Source of the DNA: Blastobasis lacticolella
Lineage: Eukaryota; Arthropoda; Insecta; Lepidoptera; Blastobasidae
Assembly (NCBI GenBank): GCA_905147135.1
Contig: LR990041.1
Location: 18,723,907-18,787,906 of the forward strand
Reading direction: 5' to 3'
Length of the DNA stretch: 64,000 bases
In this document: positions 11,507 to 22,067 of the stretch, one piece after another
How positions within the stretch are numbered: position 1 is the stretch's first letter
Layout: every line of letters starts with the position of its first letter
The notes under the pieces: generated by a model
What the model saw: the letters and a program-made list of their open reading frames with translations, nothing else
The model's database searches: none
What the model was told of the DNA's origin: nothing
Position numbers and translations under genes: made by a program

Positions 11507-11880
11507 ACCTATTTTAAATACAGAGGTTACCACTTACTGCAGCTGTATACAACATAATAATTACACATACAAAAAGAACCAAACAGAGTCGCACAGCGGA
11601 GTTCGAAGAGCGTGCTTGTCGCACATTGTGTTATGTCTAATTAATTTTGTTATTTAGCAAAGACGAACTTTGCCTCCGCTGTGTGCTTGCGCTGCTTGTG
11701 CACTGAAAGAAAAGTTTGCAACTTTAGGAAGATTCCGAGCCGCCGTGCTTGTATACACTGAGCGTGCCAGTTTATTTCAATTTTGGTATTTTAAAACTAA
11801 AACGTCGTTACTTAGGGGTGAACTAGGAAAATTCTGAATTTATTTTTAATTAATCTATCTAAATCTTTACATAGTATAAA

Positions 11881-12150
11881 ACAAAGTCGCTTCCCGCCAT
11901 CTGTCCCTGACCCTGTATAGGCTTAGATATTTTAAACTACGCACCGGATTTTAATGCGGTTTTCAACAAGATTTTCAGAAGAGAAAGGTTTACAAGCTAG
12001 AAAAAAAGGGTAGATAGGGGTAAAGTAGGTGTAGGGTAGGGGTACGGTAGTTGGTAGTTGAACGGTAGATGTAGAGTAGGGGTAGTGGTAGTGTAGGGGT
12101 AGGGGTAGGGTTGGAGAAAGTCGCCACGCAAACGGAGTCACGCCGGGTTC
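11881..12150 (-). repeat. Lepidopteran-type repeat with GGGTAGGGG low-complexity core
   Basis: The flanks are ACAAAGTCGCTTCCCGCC and GGATTTTAATGCGGTTTTC at one side and GTCGCCACGCAAACGGAGTC at the other. Between them lies a degenerate GTAGGGGTA minisatellite (about 12000-12115). The reverse complement resembles 12700-12895 and 55385-55505. Confidence 0.5.
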
Positions 12151-12602
12151 TCTAGTAATAATATATACTATGACATCAACAGTTCACGCTAATGGAGGCT
12201 TGGTACACATTTACGTATAAATCGATTGATACCTTTACAATGCGGAAGCTTTAGGTAAGGCTTTTTCATTGTACAGGAACTATATAAATGAAATCACCAG
12301 GCCCGGTGGTCGCCGATAAGGAAGAGAATTACAACAAACAAAATCAACGTTACTTGATTTGGACGCCCTTTGACCGCCCTTCCCGTTTTGTGTTTCGCAA
12401 AAAGAAACTATGTCGATTACTTCCTTGGTCTTTTTATTTCTAGAGAGAATAGAATATTGTTTTTTAGTAATTGCATTATTAAAAAAGTACTACTGGCATG
12501 GTGACTGAATTTTTCATATTATTTCAATTTGTATAATGAACTGGCTGCACCTTCGAATAATATTTTTTTTGTTGGACATGTAATTGTTAAGACAAGATTT
12601 GT

Positions 12603-12895
12603 AAGCAAAAAAAAGATAGGTCTACCCTACCTACCCTATCTACCTCATCAACACAGTTACACCTATCTACCTACTACCATGCAATAGAAATTTATAATAT
12701 TAACTAGCGGACCCCGCGCGACGACATTCGCGTAGCTTCTACTCCTACATAAACCTACTTTACCCCTATCTACCCATTTTTTCTGGCTTATAAACCTTCT
12801 TGAATCACTATATCTGTTGTTGAATACCGCATTAAAATCCGTTGCGGAGTTTCCAAGACGGCGGAAAGTGACTTTGTTTTAAACCTAGTATAAAA
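12603..12895 (+). repeat. CTACCC-rich low complexity plus ACTAGC-type repeat
   Basis: A short TACCCTACCTACC-like run (12617-12675) is followed by ACTAGCGGACCCCGCGCGAC, then CATTCGCGTAGC, a TTTACCCCTATCTACCC block, and GAATCACTATATCTGTTG with CATTAAAATCCGTTGC. The last blocks recur at 55455-55505. Confidence 0.5.
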
Positions 12896-13224
12896 ATTCA
12901 GTACCAGCCATCATTCCTATGTCACACAAAATAAGAATCAATTTAAATCACCAAAATTACAGTACAATTTCGTACAAAATACAAGAAAGCTGTAGCACAA
13001 ATCTGTAGGCACACAACGCCTGCCAGAGTGACAGGCGCAATCTGTTTTCAAATAATTACTTCTGAAAGCCGAGACGAGGGAAATTAATTTCTTTGTTACT
13101 TTAACAATATCGATGTGGCGTGAGGTGCTCGAGCTCGTTTCGGAACGCTGTCGAAATAACGTAATTTGTTGAGTTATCTTCATTCAATAGGTGTATTCGA
13201 AACGATGGCACGATAAAAAATCAT

Positions 13225-13570
13225 CCTGGCGTTAATGTACCGGTTGTGCTCTCGAGAACAAGCCCGGGCCCTTGTCCGCCTTGACCATGGCGTACCATCC
13301 AGGATTTGGCGATCAAGTGGAGCGACTACCATCTGACCTCCGTGACCCTGCTACCAGGGGAACCTGACCAGATTGTATCATGGTTTCAAATTCAATTTCC
13401 TGAATTTGCAGGTTTCATCGCGACGTTTTCCCTCGACGTAAGAGAATCGGTTAGAATTCAAGTAATGTACATAACTCAGAAAAGAGTTATTGGTACATGG
13501 CCGCAACGGGATTCCAACCCGGTACCTCTCGTTTACGAGTTGGATACTCAACCGCCCGGCTACCGACGCT
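13225..13570 (-). mobile_element. SINE-1, near-complete copy, minus strand
   Basis: On the minus strand a tRNA-like head (about 13497-13570) with a GGTTGGAATCCC B-box variant is followed by the whole SINE-1 body. It ends at ACATTAACGCCAGGATG next to 13225. An apparent plus-strand reading frame across it is fortuitous. Confidence 0.8.
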
Positions 13571-13974
13571 TAAGATGTTATCTTCATTCAAAAAGTGTAC
13601 TCGAAACGATGGTACGCTGTGGCTAAGAAATGGAGAGCCTGTACACGTTTGTTAGTATTTCACTTTACAGTGCAACTCTTTTCAACTTAAAGTAGGAAAG
13701 ACGAATTTATTTCCTTCATATATAGCTGTTTCCAAACTTTGTGGAAACATTCTATAACAATGCGCAGCAGAACAAAAGTACTGAACTTTTCTTATTTCAG
13801 TTTCTGGAAAACATTCTTTTACGTTGACTTGCTTGGTTAGATGCTTGTTACTATTATTGGAACTAAGGTGTGCTGTTTTATGGAATCTAATTTCCAAACA
13901 AAATCGTTCCTTGTATTTTGTTGTCGTATTTCTCCTTAGAACTCATTTTTAGATAATAAAAAGCTTGCTTCGAG

Positions 13975-14224
13975 TATATTAGTTGAATAATAACCGATGC
14001 TCTCACGGTGAGGGAAAACATCGTGATGAAACCTGCACATTCTGGCAACTGCATGTGAAACCATGATCCAATCTGGTCAGATTCCCTTGATAGCATGGTC
14101 ACGGAGGTCAGATAGCAGTCGCTTCACAGTTATTACCTAATCTGCCAAATCCTGGATCATGAACAAGGCGGACCCCGGGCCCTCGTGCGCGAGGGCACAA
14201 CAAGTCTTTAACGCCAAGATGATG
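13975..14224 (+). mobile_element. SINE-1, 5'-truncated copy
   Basis: The body starts near TTGAATAATAACCGATGCTC and runs through GTGATGAAACCTGCACATTC, ATCCAATCTGGTCAG and CTAATCTGCCAAATCCTGG to TTAACGCCAAGATGATGATT. No tRNA head is present. The 3' end shows the GATGAT tail typical of this family. Confidence 0.8.
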
Positions 14225-14394
14225 ATTAATAATCTGGCTCTGAGTACACAAGAAACCTCTGCATAACGCAAAACACATTTTAAAGGAAGGTGAAAAACAT
14301 AAAAGAGTTTATTTTATTGCGAAAGCTACAAAGGCTTGCTTTTACTTGCGCCACCTTAAACCTCTTTACGCGGGGTCTGTCTAAATCATAATGT

Positions 14395-14640
14395 GGTTAT
14401 TATTTCAGGGGAGCCGGCGGCAGAGCCTCTGCCGGCGACAAGGCGGCCATTTTCCCAAAATTATCGCTACTCGGCCTCGCGACGACAGAATCGAGGACGT
14501 CCCACTCGCCAACTTTCACAACGCGTTAGGGGAAAATATTATTTTGGGAAAAGAAAGCCGCTCTCTATAATTACAGCGCCGCAGCCTCTGCTGTAATTAT
14601 ATGATCCACACCGAGCGAATTTAATCATCAGCCGCACAAG
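14395..14640. other. GC-richer island with stacked hairpins
   Basis: There is an 8-bp inverted repeat CGGCAGAG/CTCTGCCG near 14418, TTTTCCCAAAAT (14452) pairing with ATTTTGGGAAAA (14540), and a perfect 12-bp stem TATAATTACAGC (14566-14577) with GCTGTAATTATA (14590-14601). It matches no repeat family in the window. It may be unique regulatory or structured DNA; no protein is supported. Confidence 0.3.
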
Positions 14641-14794
14641 ACATATTCAAAGACGGTGTCCTTATTAAGATGGCATCAATCGAAAATGAGGGTAGGATAC
14701 CATTCGTCCTTATTACTGTAATTCCGTCCGTCTCCTTTAGTACCTATACAAATAATTTATATTTTGTTGTCTAAGCGCAATGGAATACAAGGAG

Positions 14795-14935
14795 ATGTAT
14801 GAAAAGAGTTGTGGATATATTCGAGGCTAGGGAATTGTGGCAGGACAGGGAAAAGTAGCGGTCCATAGTCTCTGCCTACCCCACCTGTGGGACACAGGGG
14901 TAAGCTGTATGTATGTTTATATGTATGTAAGCGCA
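14795..14935 (+). mobile_element. LINE ORF2 C-terminus and (ATGT)n tail
   Basis: In the frame beginning near 14808 the sequence reads DIFEARELWQDREKWRSIV, with one stop inside, then SAYPTCGTQG and a stop, followed by a TGTATGTATGTT tail. A DR.KWR..V block immediately before the stop is the usual end of RTE- or L1-like ORF2 proteins. Only the last 40 codons or so survive. Confidence 0.6.
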
Positions 14936-15569
14936 ATGGGTACGCTTCTAAAATTATAATTTTCTCAGATTTCGCTTTCGTTAACTTGAAATGACATTCT
15001 CAGAATTTAGCACTTCCGTTTTTCTTCAGCGATTTAATTTATGATCTGCATTTGCAGAAGAAAGCGCTGCATTTAAAGAGAATTTACGGGTCAGAGCTTT
15101 TTAACAAAGGTTTAGGTATTGTATATAATGTAATTCGGTAATGTACAAATAACTACCTTTTGACTGTGACTACTCATAAAGAATACCCTGTCATAAGGAA
15201 ACCTAACCATAGCATAAGTGTGCCCGCGAGCCTTTGTTTACTATTTATCCTCTCAATACTAAAACTAAAATGAAAGAAATAGCGGTATCTGCGCAGTAGT
15301 AAGTAGTTGCGTTTTTTTATCTGCTTGTCGCGCGCGAGAGCACATTTGTGCTAGCCGTGCAGGCGATCATTTGCTTTCCAACACCTTTTGTTTCTAGACA
15401 TTTGGTTGCAATGTTCTCGAAGAGCCATCTGCAAGACTGTTGCTTTATTTATGAGTCATGCAATAAATTCAAGACTCACCATCGGTTATAATGTTATAGA
15501 CGGTATTTGAACATCGGTAGAAAAATTAACATAATATACCTCTATACGTATATATGTATAATGTGCGTG

Positions 15570-15908
15570 ACAGTCAGTCACTGTCTATATTTAAAAAGAG
15601 AGTCAAGGAATATTATCGTTCCCTGTCTAGTCCATAACTAATATATTTATGTATTTTATATCGCTTGTTTTAATAATATGTCTATATTAGCTTTATATAC
15701 CTATATATTATAATATAATATATTTATGTATTTAAATATTCAATTATTGTGCACGTCGTATCTGCGTTACTTTAGTCTAACATCTCTCTTCTGTAGGCCT
15801 GCTGGAAGAAATTTATTTTTAGAAATAAGCAGCGCCTGTTGTGTCTTTTGTTCTTTTATATTTCTCTGTATAAAATTATTGTGTACAATAAACAGTTAAA
15901 TAAATAAA
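15570..15908 (+). mobile_element. LINE 3' end with 3'-UTR
   Basis: A short coding remnant SLSIFKKRVKEYYRSLSSP, ending in a stop near 15640, is typical of a Jockey-like LINE C-terminus. It precedes an AT-rich 3'-UTR with GCCTGCTGGAAGAAATTT and GTACAATAAACAGT and a (TAAA)n tail. The tail resembles 2440-2590. Confidence 0.6.
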
Positions 15909-16295
15909 TATATACAATATTATATCAATGTACCTACTACAAACAATAACATATTATATAATAAGAGTTCACCCTTTCATAGAGCAAAAGAACTCTCATA
16001 CTTTCTACACACACACTCATCCACACTAAAACCTAAGCTCTATCACTACCGCTACTAAACCGTAAGACTGAAAAACCTACTTGCGACATTTTGAAACTAA
16101 TTAAGGCCATTTGTGATCGTCTATGGAACCCTACGTTATGATGTTAGTAACCCCGATGCTTTTAGAGTGGAGACGTATAAATAGGTATAGAATTATATTG
16201 TTAAAGAATTACAAGAGTTAACTACTTTATTTATCTAAGCTAATATACAATGATGTAACATAATAAATAATATCTACAATAAAAAGAAAAAGAAA

Positions 16296-17110
16296 TTATC
16301 TTAAAATATGTAAAAAGTTTGGGCCGTGTGGAAGCGTACCCAAGATGCTGGCAGCATTACCTCTCTGAATAGCAATGCTTATTCTTTGTGCGAGGTAGCT
16401 GCCAGCTCTTCGGTCACCTGTGGTGTCGACCAATTTCTTCGTAATTTCTCTGTATAAAGAGAGCGCTCCGGGGCCCCACGGACCCAGGGTCTCGACACCA
16501 AATGCAACAAAATTGTATTGGGTGCCGATACCCCGGTATTTAATAATTTTTTGCCTTTCAGCTATCTCAGCCGCAGCAGCAACCTTTTTCGAAGTAAATG
16601 GCAGATGGGAGGGTGCCAGAGTGTCAACACACGTTGCATCCCACACTAAGGCCCGACCCATCTTCCAAGGGATGAGCGACATTCCGTCCGGTCTCTTACC
16701 ATCGTCACGTGCGATACCGTTCGGCTCTAGAATAGCCGGCACGTTGACGGTAGCAAGAGAGCGGCGCAAAATGTCGTTCAGGGCTGCGTGGCGTGAAAAG
16801 CGTCCTGCGCTTTTTTGGCAGGATAGACCGTGGTGTCCCAGGTGGTCGACGTCCACTCCACACGGGCATTTATGTGGGGTACAGACCTCAGCACCGAGGC
16901 GGAGAGCCACGGCCAGACGAAAAGTGGAGTTATCCAAAAAAGTGCCGGTATTGGCCGATGGGTAGGCCTGGAGCCACTGGCCAGACTCCCACCTGGACAC
17001 AGCTTCCAACCTTGCACGGGTAGAGTCGGTGCAGTTACCAAACAGGGTCGAACGTATAAATTTAGATTGAATATCATCCCAGCTCTTTTGACTTTTAGGG
17101 CATAATGGTG
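16296..17110 (-). pseudogene. Retroelement protein C-terminus with restriction-endonuclease-like domain
   Basis: An open frame of 237 codons (16296-17009) extends upstream in the same frame through WDDIQSKFIRSTLFGN. It contains a cysteine/histidine cluster (CPCG, then HLGHHGLSC), RHAALNDILRRSLA, and then DGKRPDGMSLIPW followed by LVWDATCVDTLA, and ends with QRISIAIQRGNAASILGT. The RPDG...WDATC arrangement looks like a PD-(D/E)xK nuclease fold following a zinc-binding cluster, as in LINEs with restriction-like endonucleases. Similar ORFs recur in many animal genomes beside reverse transcriptases. No reverse-transcriptase motif is visible upstream, so this is a 5'-truncated copy. The frame is strikingly intact, which suggests a fairly recent insertion. 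The exact clade is uncertain. Confidence 0.6.
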
Positions 17111-17239
17111 AACATGGACTCGGGACAGCCGAAAGCCAAACGTTTGTAGCCTCGCCCAGATACGCCAGATAGAGTTAACTAGATTATAGATTAATTTGCC
17201 AAGAGTTTTATAGCTAGAATTTGAAATCAGATTCATATA

Positions 17240-18420
17240 TTAGGTTTTAGGGAAACAAACAGGCACCTCATTAGAGGAGGGGTAAAAGCCAGATGACTGA
17301 CTCCAGCATGAACTTCGCTACTCGTAGCCTATGCTTCACTCCGCACTTACTATATGAGTCAACCAGAGACTTCCTCATCCTACCCTGATATTTTATTTAA
17401 AAGAGGGCACAATATTTAAGGTCTTTGTCATGTCAAGTAGTATTTCGTAATATATATTGTAAGAGGGCAAAACAACAACAACCAATGCCTGTGGATCATA
17501 TCCAGATAATAATTGTAGATGTGATTAATCCAATATAGCATGTGGCTTACTCCGAGTATCTCCACATCTTCATGTTGAAGATACGTATATCATGTACCAG
17601 AGCTTACTTATGGGCATAATAACAAGTTTCAGGATACACCAAAGGCGTAGGCGAATACTTCAGCAGTATTCCTTCGAAAAGAATAAAGAGCTCAAATTCG
17701 GCAGCACGGATATATATATAGAATAGTATTGATTTGGCAGGTAGCCCTGGAGAGAGTGCTCCATACACAAACGCAGATTATGCATAATAAAGTCTTTAGT
17801 TTATAATGTTTTCTTTAAGTCTAATAATGGATATATTCTACAGAACTATGGTATCGTTTCAAATAGCGAAAGCCACAATATTTTACTAAATAATTATAGG
17901 GAAAGATATATAGTCCCATAGGTCAATCCGTAAGGTAGTGTAGATATATCTTTTAAGCTACCACCGCTCCGGAAATGGAACCTACATGTGAGGAATGAAG
18001 CGGCCAACTTCTCTCAAAGCCAAACATCTCACGGGTACAAAATTCAATCCGTTAAATGATTTATTTTTTCAGTATCGTTAAACAGCTCAAGGCTAATTTT
18101 AATTACGTAAGTATAATATAATATAATGTAAAATTTCACTGAGATAACATAATCACTTTGCCAGGTAATTAGCCTGTATAGATGGGGTAATATTTAAAAG
18201 CGGGTGGTGTCTCTACCCAGGTGCTAGACTTCGGCCCTGATAAGAGCCAGAGAGGAGATCTCAGCATAATGCCTCGCTATAGTTTATAGGCGGTGAAAGA
18301 ACATCATACTCTCTGCAAAGCTCCACAGGCAAAGATCGGCCACTTAAATTTAAATGTAGCATTAGTAAGTTAGTTAAGTCTCATAAATCATCTCAGTATA
18401 AAAAATATTGTAAATATGTT
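17240..18420. other. Unresolved stretch upstream of the 16.3-17.1 kb element
   Basis: There is no ORF of note. Some parts (17240-17400, 18200-18350) are less AT-rich and could be untranslated sequence of a longer retroelement, since they lie on its 5' side and resume after the SR3 insertion at 18424-18658. This is a guess from position. Confidence 0.25.
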
Positions 18421-18423
18421 CTG

Positions 18424-18658
18424 TGATTTGTGGTGTCGCACGAACGCACGAAGCACGAACCCCTTACACTCATGGGTGTCGTACAAGGCGACTAATGTTT
18501 TCGAGGCAAAAGATCAAGAGTCCCCGTAGGCTGGAAAATGGGCAGCAGCGTTTTCCATTGTTATATTTACATCACTGCGGAGATTGTGGCAATAACCTTC
18601 CCTTTCAATGGGAGAGGCCTTAAGTCCTGCAGTGGACTGTTATGGGCTGTGATGATAC
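18424..18658 (-). repeat. SR3 repeat, copy 2
   Basis: The reverse complement carries ATCACAGCCCATAACAGTCC, ACTGCAGGACTTAAGGCCTC, CGCTGCTGCCCATTTTCCAG and GTCGCCTTGTACGACACCCA, in the family order. It is shorter than the 38605 copy because the GCGGGTTGGAGATCGC block is lost. Confidence 0.75.
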
Positions 18659-19019
18659 TCCCCTCCAGGGCAAGCCGCACATGTAAGAACCCACGGAACC
18701 TAATGAAAGGTCAGACCGCACATCCAAATATTTACGGGACCCAATGTAAACAACGCAGCCGACGGATCAACTAAATAGCTCAACCTTATGCCGAAGCATA
18801 CTTGACAAAGAGATTTCTCCCTTTGGGTCTGCGTTCGTAACCTCAGAGAGGAACGGGTTTACTGTACATGGTACAGCCGACGTTCCAACTATACTATAAA
18901 CAAGAAGCGCACACTCTGTCTTTTTCACGTACATACTGCTGGACTATTAAAGAATCGATAGAACTAATATCTCGCCCCTAAACCCATTCGGACAAAAAAT
19001 CTTCAATATGTCAAACGTA

Positions 19020-19060
19020 CTCGCACTCACGTTCCTTTCTCTCTCTCTCTCTCTCTTGTC
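19020..19060. repeat. (TC)n microsatellite
   Basis: A CTCTCT run at about 19034-19056. Confidence 0.8.
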
Positions 19061-19269
19061 TATATTACTTTGCTTTATACGGTAACCGTTTCAGTCCTGT
19101 TATATTATCTATACATAGCACACCACAGAAGCCATCCACCGAGTTACTTTTAGACAATTTAGTATAAGGCAATCTAAGGTCAAGTACGTAATAAACGATT
19201 ATATGTAACCGTATTATTTGTGACGCGGCTACAATTTCCATAAATAAAAGGTTAATAAAAATAATTTTA

Positions 19270-19345
19270 ATAGTTATGATGTGCTGCTCTGAGGATCGAA
19301 CCCGGGACCTTCGGTCAACTCCGCTGTAACTTCAAACGTTATCTA
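19270..19345 (-). other. tRNA-like/SINE head remnant
   Basis: On the minus strand, GGTCCCGGGTTCGATCCTC is a good B box and is followed by AGAGCAGCACATCAT. Upstream of it, GTTGACCGAAGG sits where an anticodon arm would be. No body of SINE-1 or SINE-2 type follows, so it may be a third SINE family or a tRNA fragment. Confidence 0.3.
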
Positions 19346-19550
19346 AGATACAACACAACTATGGCTGTTGAACACGAGGCGAAATATGCTATTACTTTTA
19401 GGTAGTTGACGGATACCATAGAATTCTCTGAATCAAGCTGGCTTCAGAATAAATCCATATAACCATTATAAGGTTTTTACGATATTAGACAAATAACAGT
19501 AATCCCGACATTAACGATCGCGCACAGGCGCGGATCCAGGATTTGGTTGA

Positions 19551-19562
19551 GGGGGGGGGGGG
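19551..19562 (+). repeat. Poly-G run
   Basis: Twelve consecutive G residues just upstream of the minisatellite. Such runs are prone to assembly errors. Confidence 0.8.
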
Positions 19563-20200
19563 CAAAAGTAAAAATTATAGGTATCTTTTAATTATAGGTA
19601 TTTTGTATAAATTGAGCGAGCGCCCTGAGTAAAAAAATTGCCCTTTCTAGTGGGGTGAACAATAAATGAATGAATGAGTGAGCGGAGCGAGTTCGGAAAT
19701 TTTACGTTTTAAACCTGAGGGAGAACAACGAATGTGTGAGCGAGCGGAGCGAGCTCGGAATTTTTGACATTTTAGGTTTTAAAAGCAGCGGTGATCAATG
19801 AAAAACCGATCGGAGACAGCTCGACATTTTTTACGTTTGAGGTCTTATAAGCTGGAGTGAATTAAATGAATGAGCGAGCAGAGTGAGCTTGTTATTTGTA
19901 ATATTTTGGGTTATAAAAGCTTAAGATAATTATTAATTGAATGAGCGAGCGAAGCGAGCTCGCTATTTTAGATATTTTTGGTCTTCCGTGGTGAGCAATA
20001 AATTAATGAGCGAGCGGGGCGAGCTCGAAATTTTTGGCATTTATGGCTTAATGTGTGTGATGCGTGATGATGTGTGATGATGCTGTAATCTGTGATGCTG
20101 ATCGTAATAAAAGACAATAAAAGAAATTCAAATGATTGAATGAGCAATCGGAGCGCGCACGAAACTATTAACATTATGGTTCTTAAAAGGGTGACTGTTA

Positions 20201-20781
20201 AGGTGCGTACGAATTAGAGGCAGCCTCAGGCACGCACGGCTCGCCCATTTGCTCAAATTCGTACGTGCCTCACGCGCAGCTCGCGGCGCACCGCGAGCGC
20301 GTGCGCCGCGAGCCGCCGATTGTCGGTTGTCTGTCCATGCTCAAAGGTGCCTCGGACTACGAATGCACGCGTATTATTTATTGACACTTGACAACTTTAA
20401 TATTTTCATGTTAATTATACTGTTGGTCTTCCTAATAAATAAATAAAATAAAATAAATAAAATAAGTAAAAAAAAAATGAAATAAAGTAAAATAAAAATA
20501 TAAGTAAAAAAAAATGAAATAAAGTAAAATAAATAATGAATTAAATCACTTTTTGTACACTAGTTCCACTTTATTATACAATTTTATTAAATTGCAACCG
20601 GTTTCGAATTACTCATCTTCAGGCAATTACTTTTAATAAAATAAATAAATAAATTATTTGGAAAGCTTATACCTATACTAAACAACACGGTGAGCAGAAA
20701 AAACCGTTATGGGATTGGTGAGCATCTCGCCGCGCGCGGCGAGCATGCCTCGGGCTGAGCCGCTCTAATTCATACGCACCT
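20201..20781. mobile_element. TTA-flanked MITE (PIF/Harbinger-like), carrying a Penelope-like insert
   Basis: The left end AGGTGCGTACGAATTAGAG and the right end (reverse complement AGGTGCGTATGAATTAGAG) are 19-bp terminal inverted repeats with one mismatch. TTA flanks both ends (20198-20200 and 20782-20784), the duplication expected for PIF/Harbinger. GC-rich subterminal sequences at both ends (near 20280 and 20730) share CGCG-rich blocks. The interior includes AT-rich low complexity (20430-20530) and a Penelope-like arm (20530-20640). It encodes no transposase. Confidence 0.65.
20530..20640 (-). mobile_element. Penelope-like terminal-repeat arm with hammerhead-like core
   Basis: This matches the foldback at 26624-26783 (shared CACTTTTTGTACACTAGTTC and ATTTTATTAAATTGCAACC). 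On the minus strand it contains CTGAAGA (20616-20622), a short potential stem, GAAAC (20601-20605) and CGGTT, flanked by complementary AATTGC (20623-20628) and GCAATT (20590-20595). That is the order of a minimal hammerhead ribozyme (stem I, CUGANGA, stem II, GAAA, short stem III, UH, stem I). Penelope-like elements are known to carry such motifs. Assignment to Penelope rests on this motif and the inverted arrangement of the other copy, not on a protein. Confidence 0.5.
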
Positions 20782-21183
20782 TTACAATGAATATTTGAGC
20801 GAGCGTAGTAGCTAGGAATTTTAGGCTTTGAAATATTGGTTAATAGTATAACAAAAGTGAAGGCAATAAATTAGCGAGCGACGCGAGCTCGAAATTTTTG
20901 ACATTTCTGTTCTAAAAGTTGGAGTGATTGATTAAATAAATAAATAAATTGAACTTTCAATTTTTTTTTTATACCACTTAGGTGGCAAACAACCTTGCGG
21001 CCTGCCTGATGGTAAGCAGTCACCGCAGCCTATGGACGTTTGCAATACCAGGGGCATCACGCGTTGCCGACCCCGTAAAAACCTTCTAACCCCTTTCTTG
21101 AAGAACTCCATGTTGTACTCTCCAGGGAAAACCTCTCCAGGTAGTTCATTCCACAACCTTAGTGTGCGTGGGAGAAAGTTCCT

Positions 21184-22060
21184 TTAGAACCGCACAGTTC
21201 GCGACCAATTTGGCTCCAAGGCGTGAGGATGAACTCCCTGTCGATGACGAGCGGTGCGATGAAAAAATGTAGCTGTAGGCATCATGTCAAACAGTTCTTC
21301 AGAACAAACACCGTTGTACAAGCGGTAGAACACACAAAGGGAGGCGAAATCCCTTCGCTGACTCAGCGGCTCAATACCACTTGTGAACATAGTATCATCG
21401 ACAATTCTCACAGCGCGCTTTTGGATCGAGTCACAAGGACCAAGATATGATATGCCGGTGCTCCCGCCCATAGATGAGAGCAATACTCCAGATGGGGTCT
21501 GACTTGAGCCTTGTAAAGGAGAAGCCGTTGCCCCGGCGTGAAGTATTGCTTTGATCTATTAAGCACACCCAGCTTTTTAGATGCGAGCTTGACCTTTTCT
21601 TCCAAATGACTGCGAAACTGGATGTCACTGGAGATGTCGACACCTAGGATATGTATGCTCTTAGAGATAGTAAGCGGTGAATCCTGGAACTGAGGAGCTA
21701 CAACAAATGGAGTTTTCTTGGCGGTGAACGCGCATACTTGTGTCTTAGTGGGGTTGAATTGGACTAGATTTAGTCGTCCCCAATCGGAGATTCTAGATAA
21801 AGTACTCTCGATTTTAGACCCAAGTACTTCGCGACTTTCCTCCACTATGGCACGAGGGATATTCGCACGACCCGTATAAAAGGCGTCTCCAGTACTGTCA
21901 TCCGCATAGCAATGAATGCCGGCAATGAACAACATATCATTGATATGAAGGAGTAACAGAGTTAGAGACAGCACCGAGCCATGCGGGACACCAGCATTAA
22001 TGTCCAAGCTATCGGAGCAACAACGTCAACTACGGCTTTGATGCATCTGCTGGACAAAAA
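21184..22060 (-). pseudogene. LINE-A reverse transcriptase palm/thumb and C-terminus
   Basis: A 199-codon frame (21408-22007) starts at DINAGVPHGSVLSL and carries the catalytic CYADDS motif (YADD at 21897-21908). It then continues through LVQFNPTKTQVCAF, HILGVDISSDIQFRSHLEEK and RPHLEYCSHLWAGAPAY. A frame change near 21430 leads to the C-terminal frame 21184-21483 (SIQKRAVRIVDD and SQRRDFASLCVFYRLYNG). A further frameshift near 22020 separates it from the upstream palm. Catalytic aspartates are conserved although the gene is broken. Confidence 0.85.
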
Positions 22061-22067
22061 GCTAGTT

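Larger units (their letters stand above)
19630..20925 (+). repeat. Decayed minisatellite, units of about 65-75 bp
   Basis: About nine units share the consensus order AATGAATGAGCGAGCG, AGCGAGCTCG, AAATTTTTGACATTTT, GGTTTTAAAAGC. Units begin near 19640, 19716, 19789, 19853, 19921, 19989, 20128, 20786 and 20850. Individual units have point changes and short indels. The array is split by the MITE at 20201-20781. Confidence 0.7.

Noticed and set aside
13306..13626. 106-codon plus-strand open frame
   Set aside because: Runs through SINE-1 body and its tRNA-like head; no protein meaning.
16420..16965. 181-codon plus-strand open frame
   Set aside because: It lies antisense to the retroelement nuclease-like frame, whose motifs (RPDG, HHGLSC, QRISIAIQRGNA) are clear on the minus strand; the plus frame has none.
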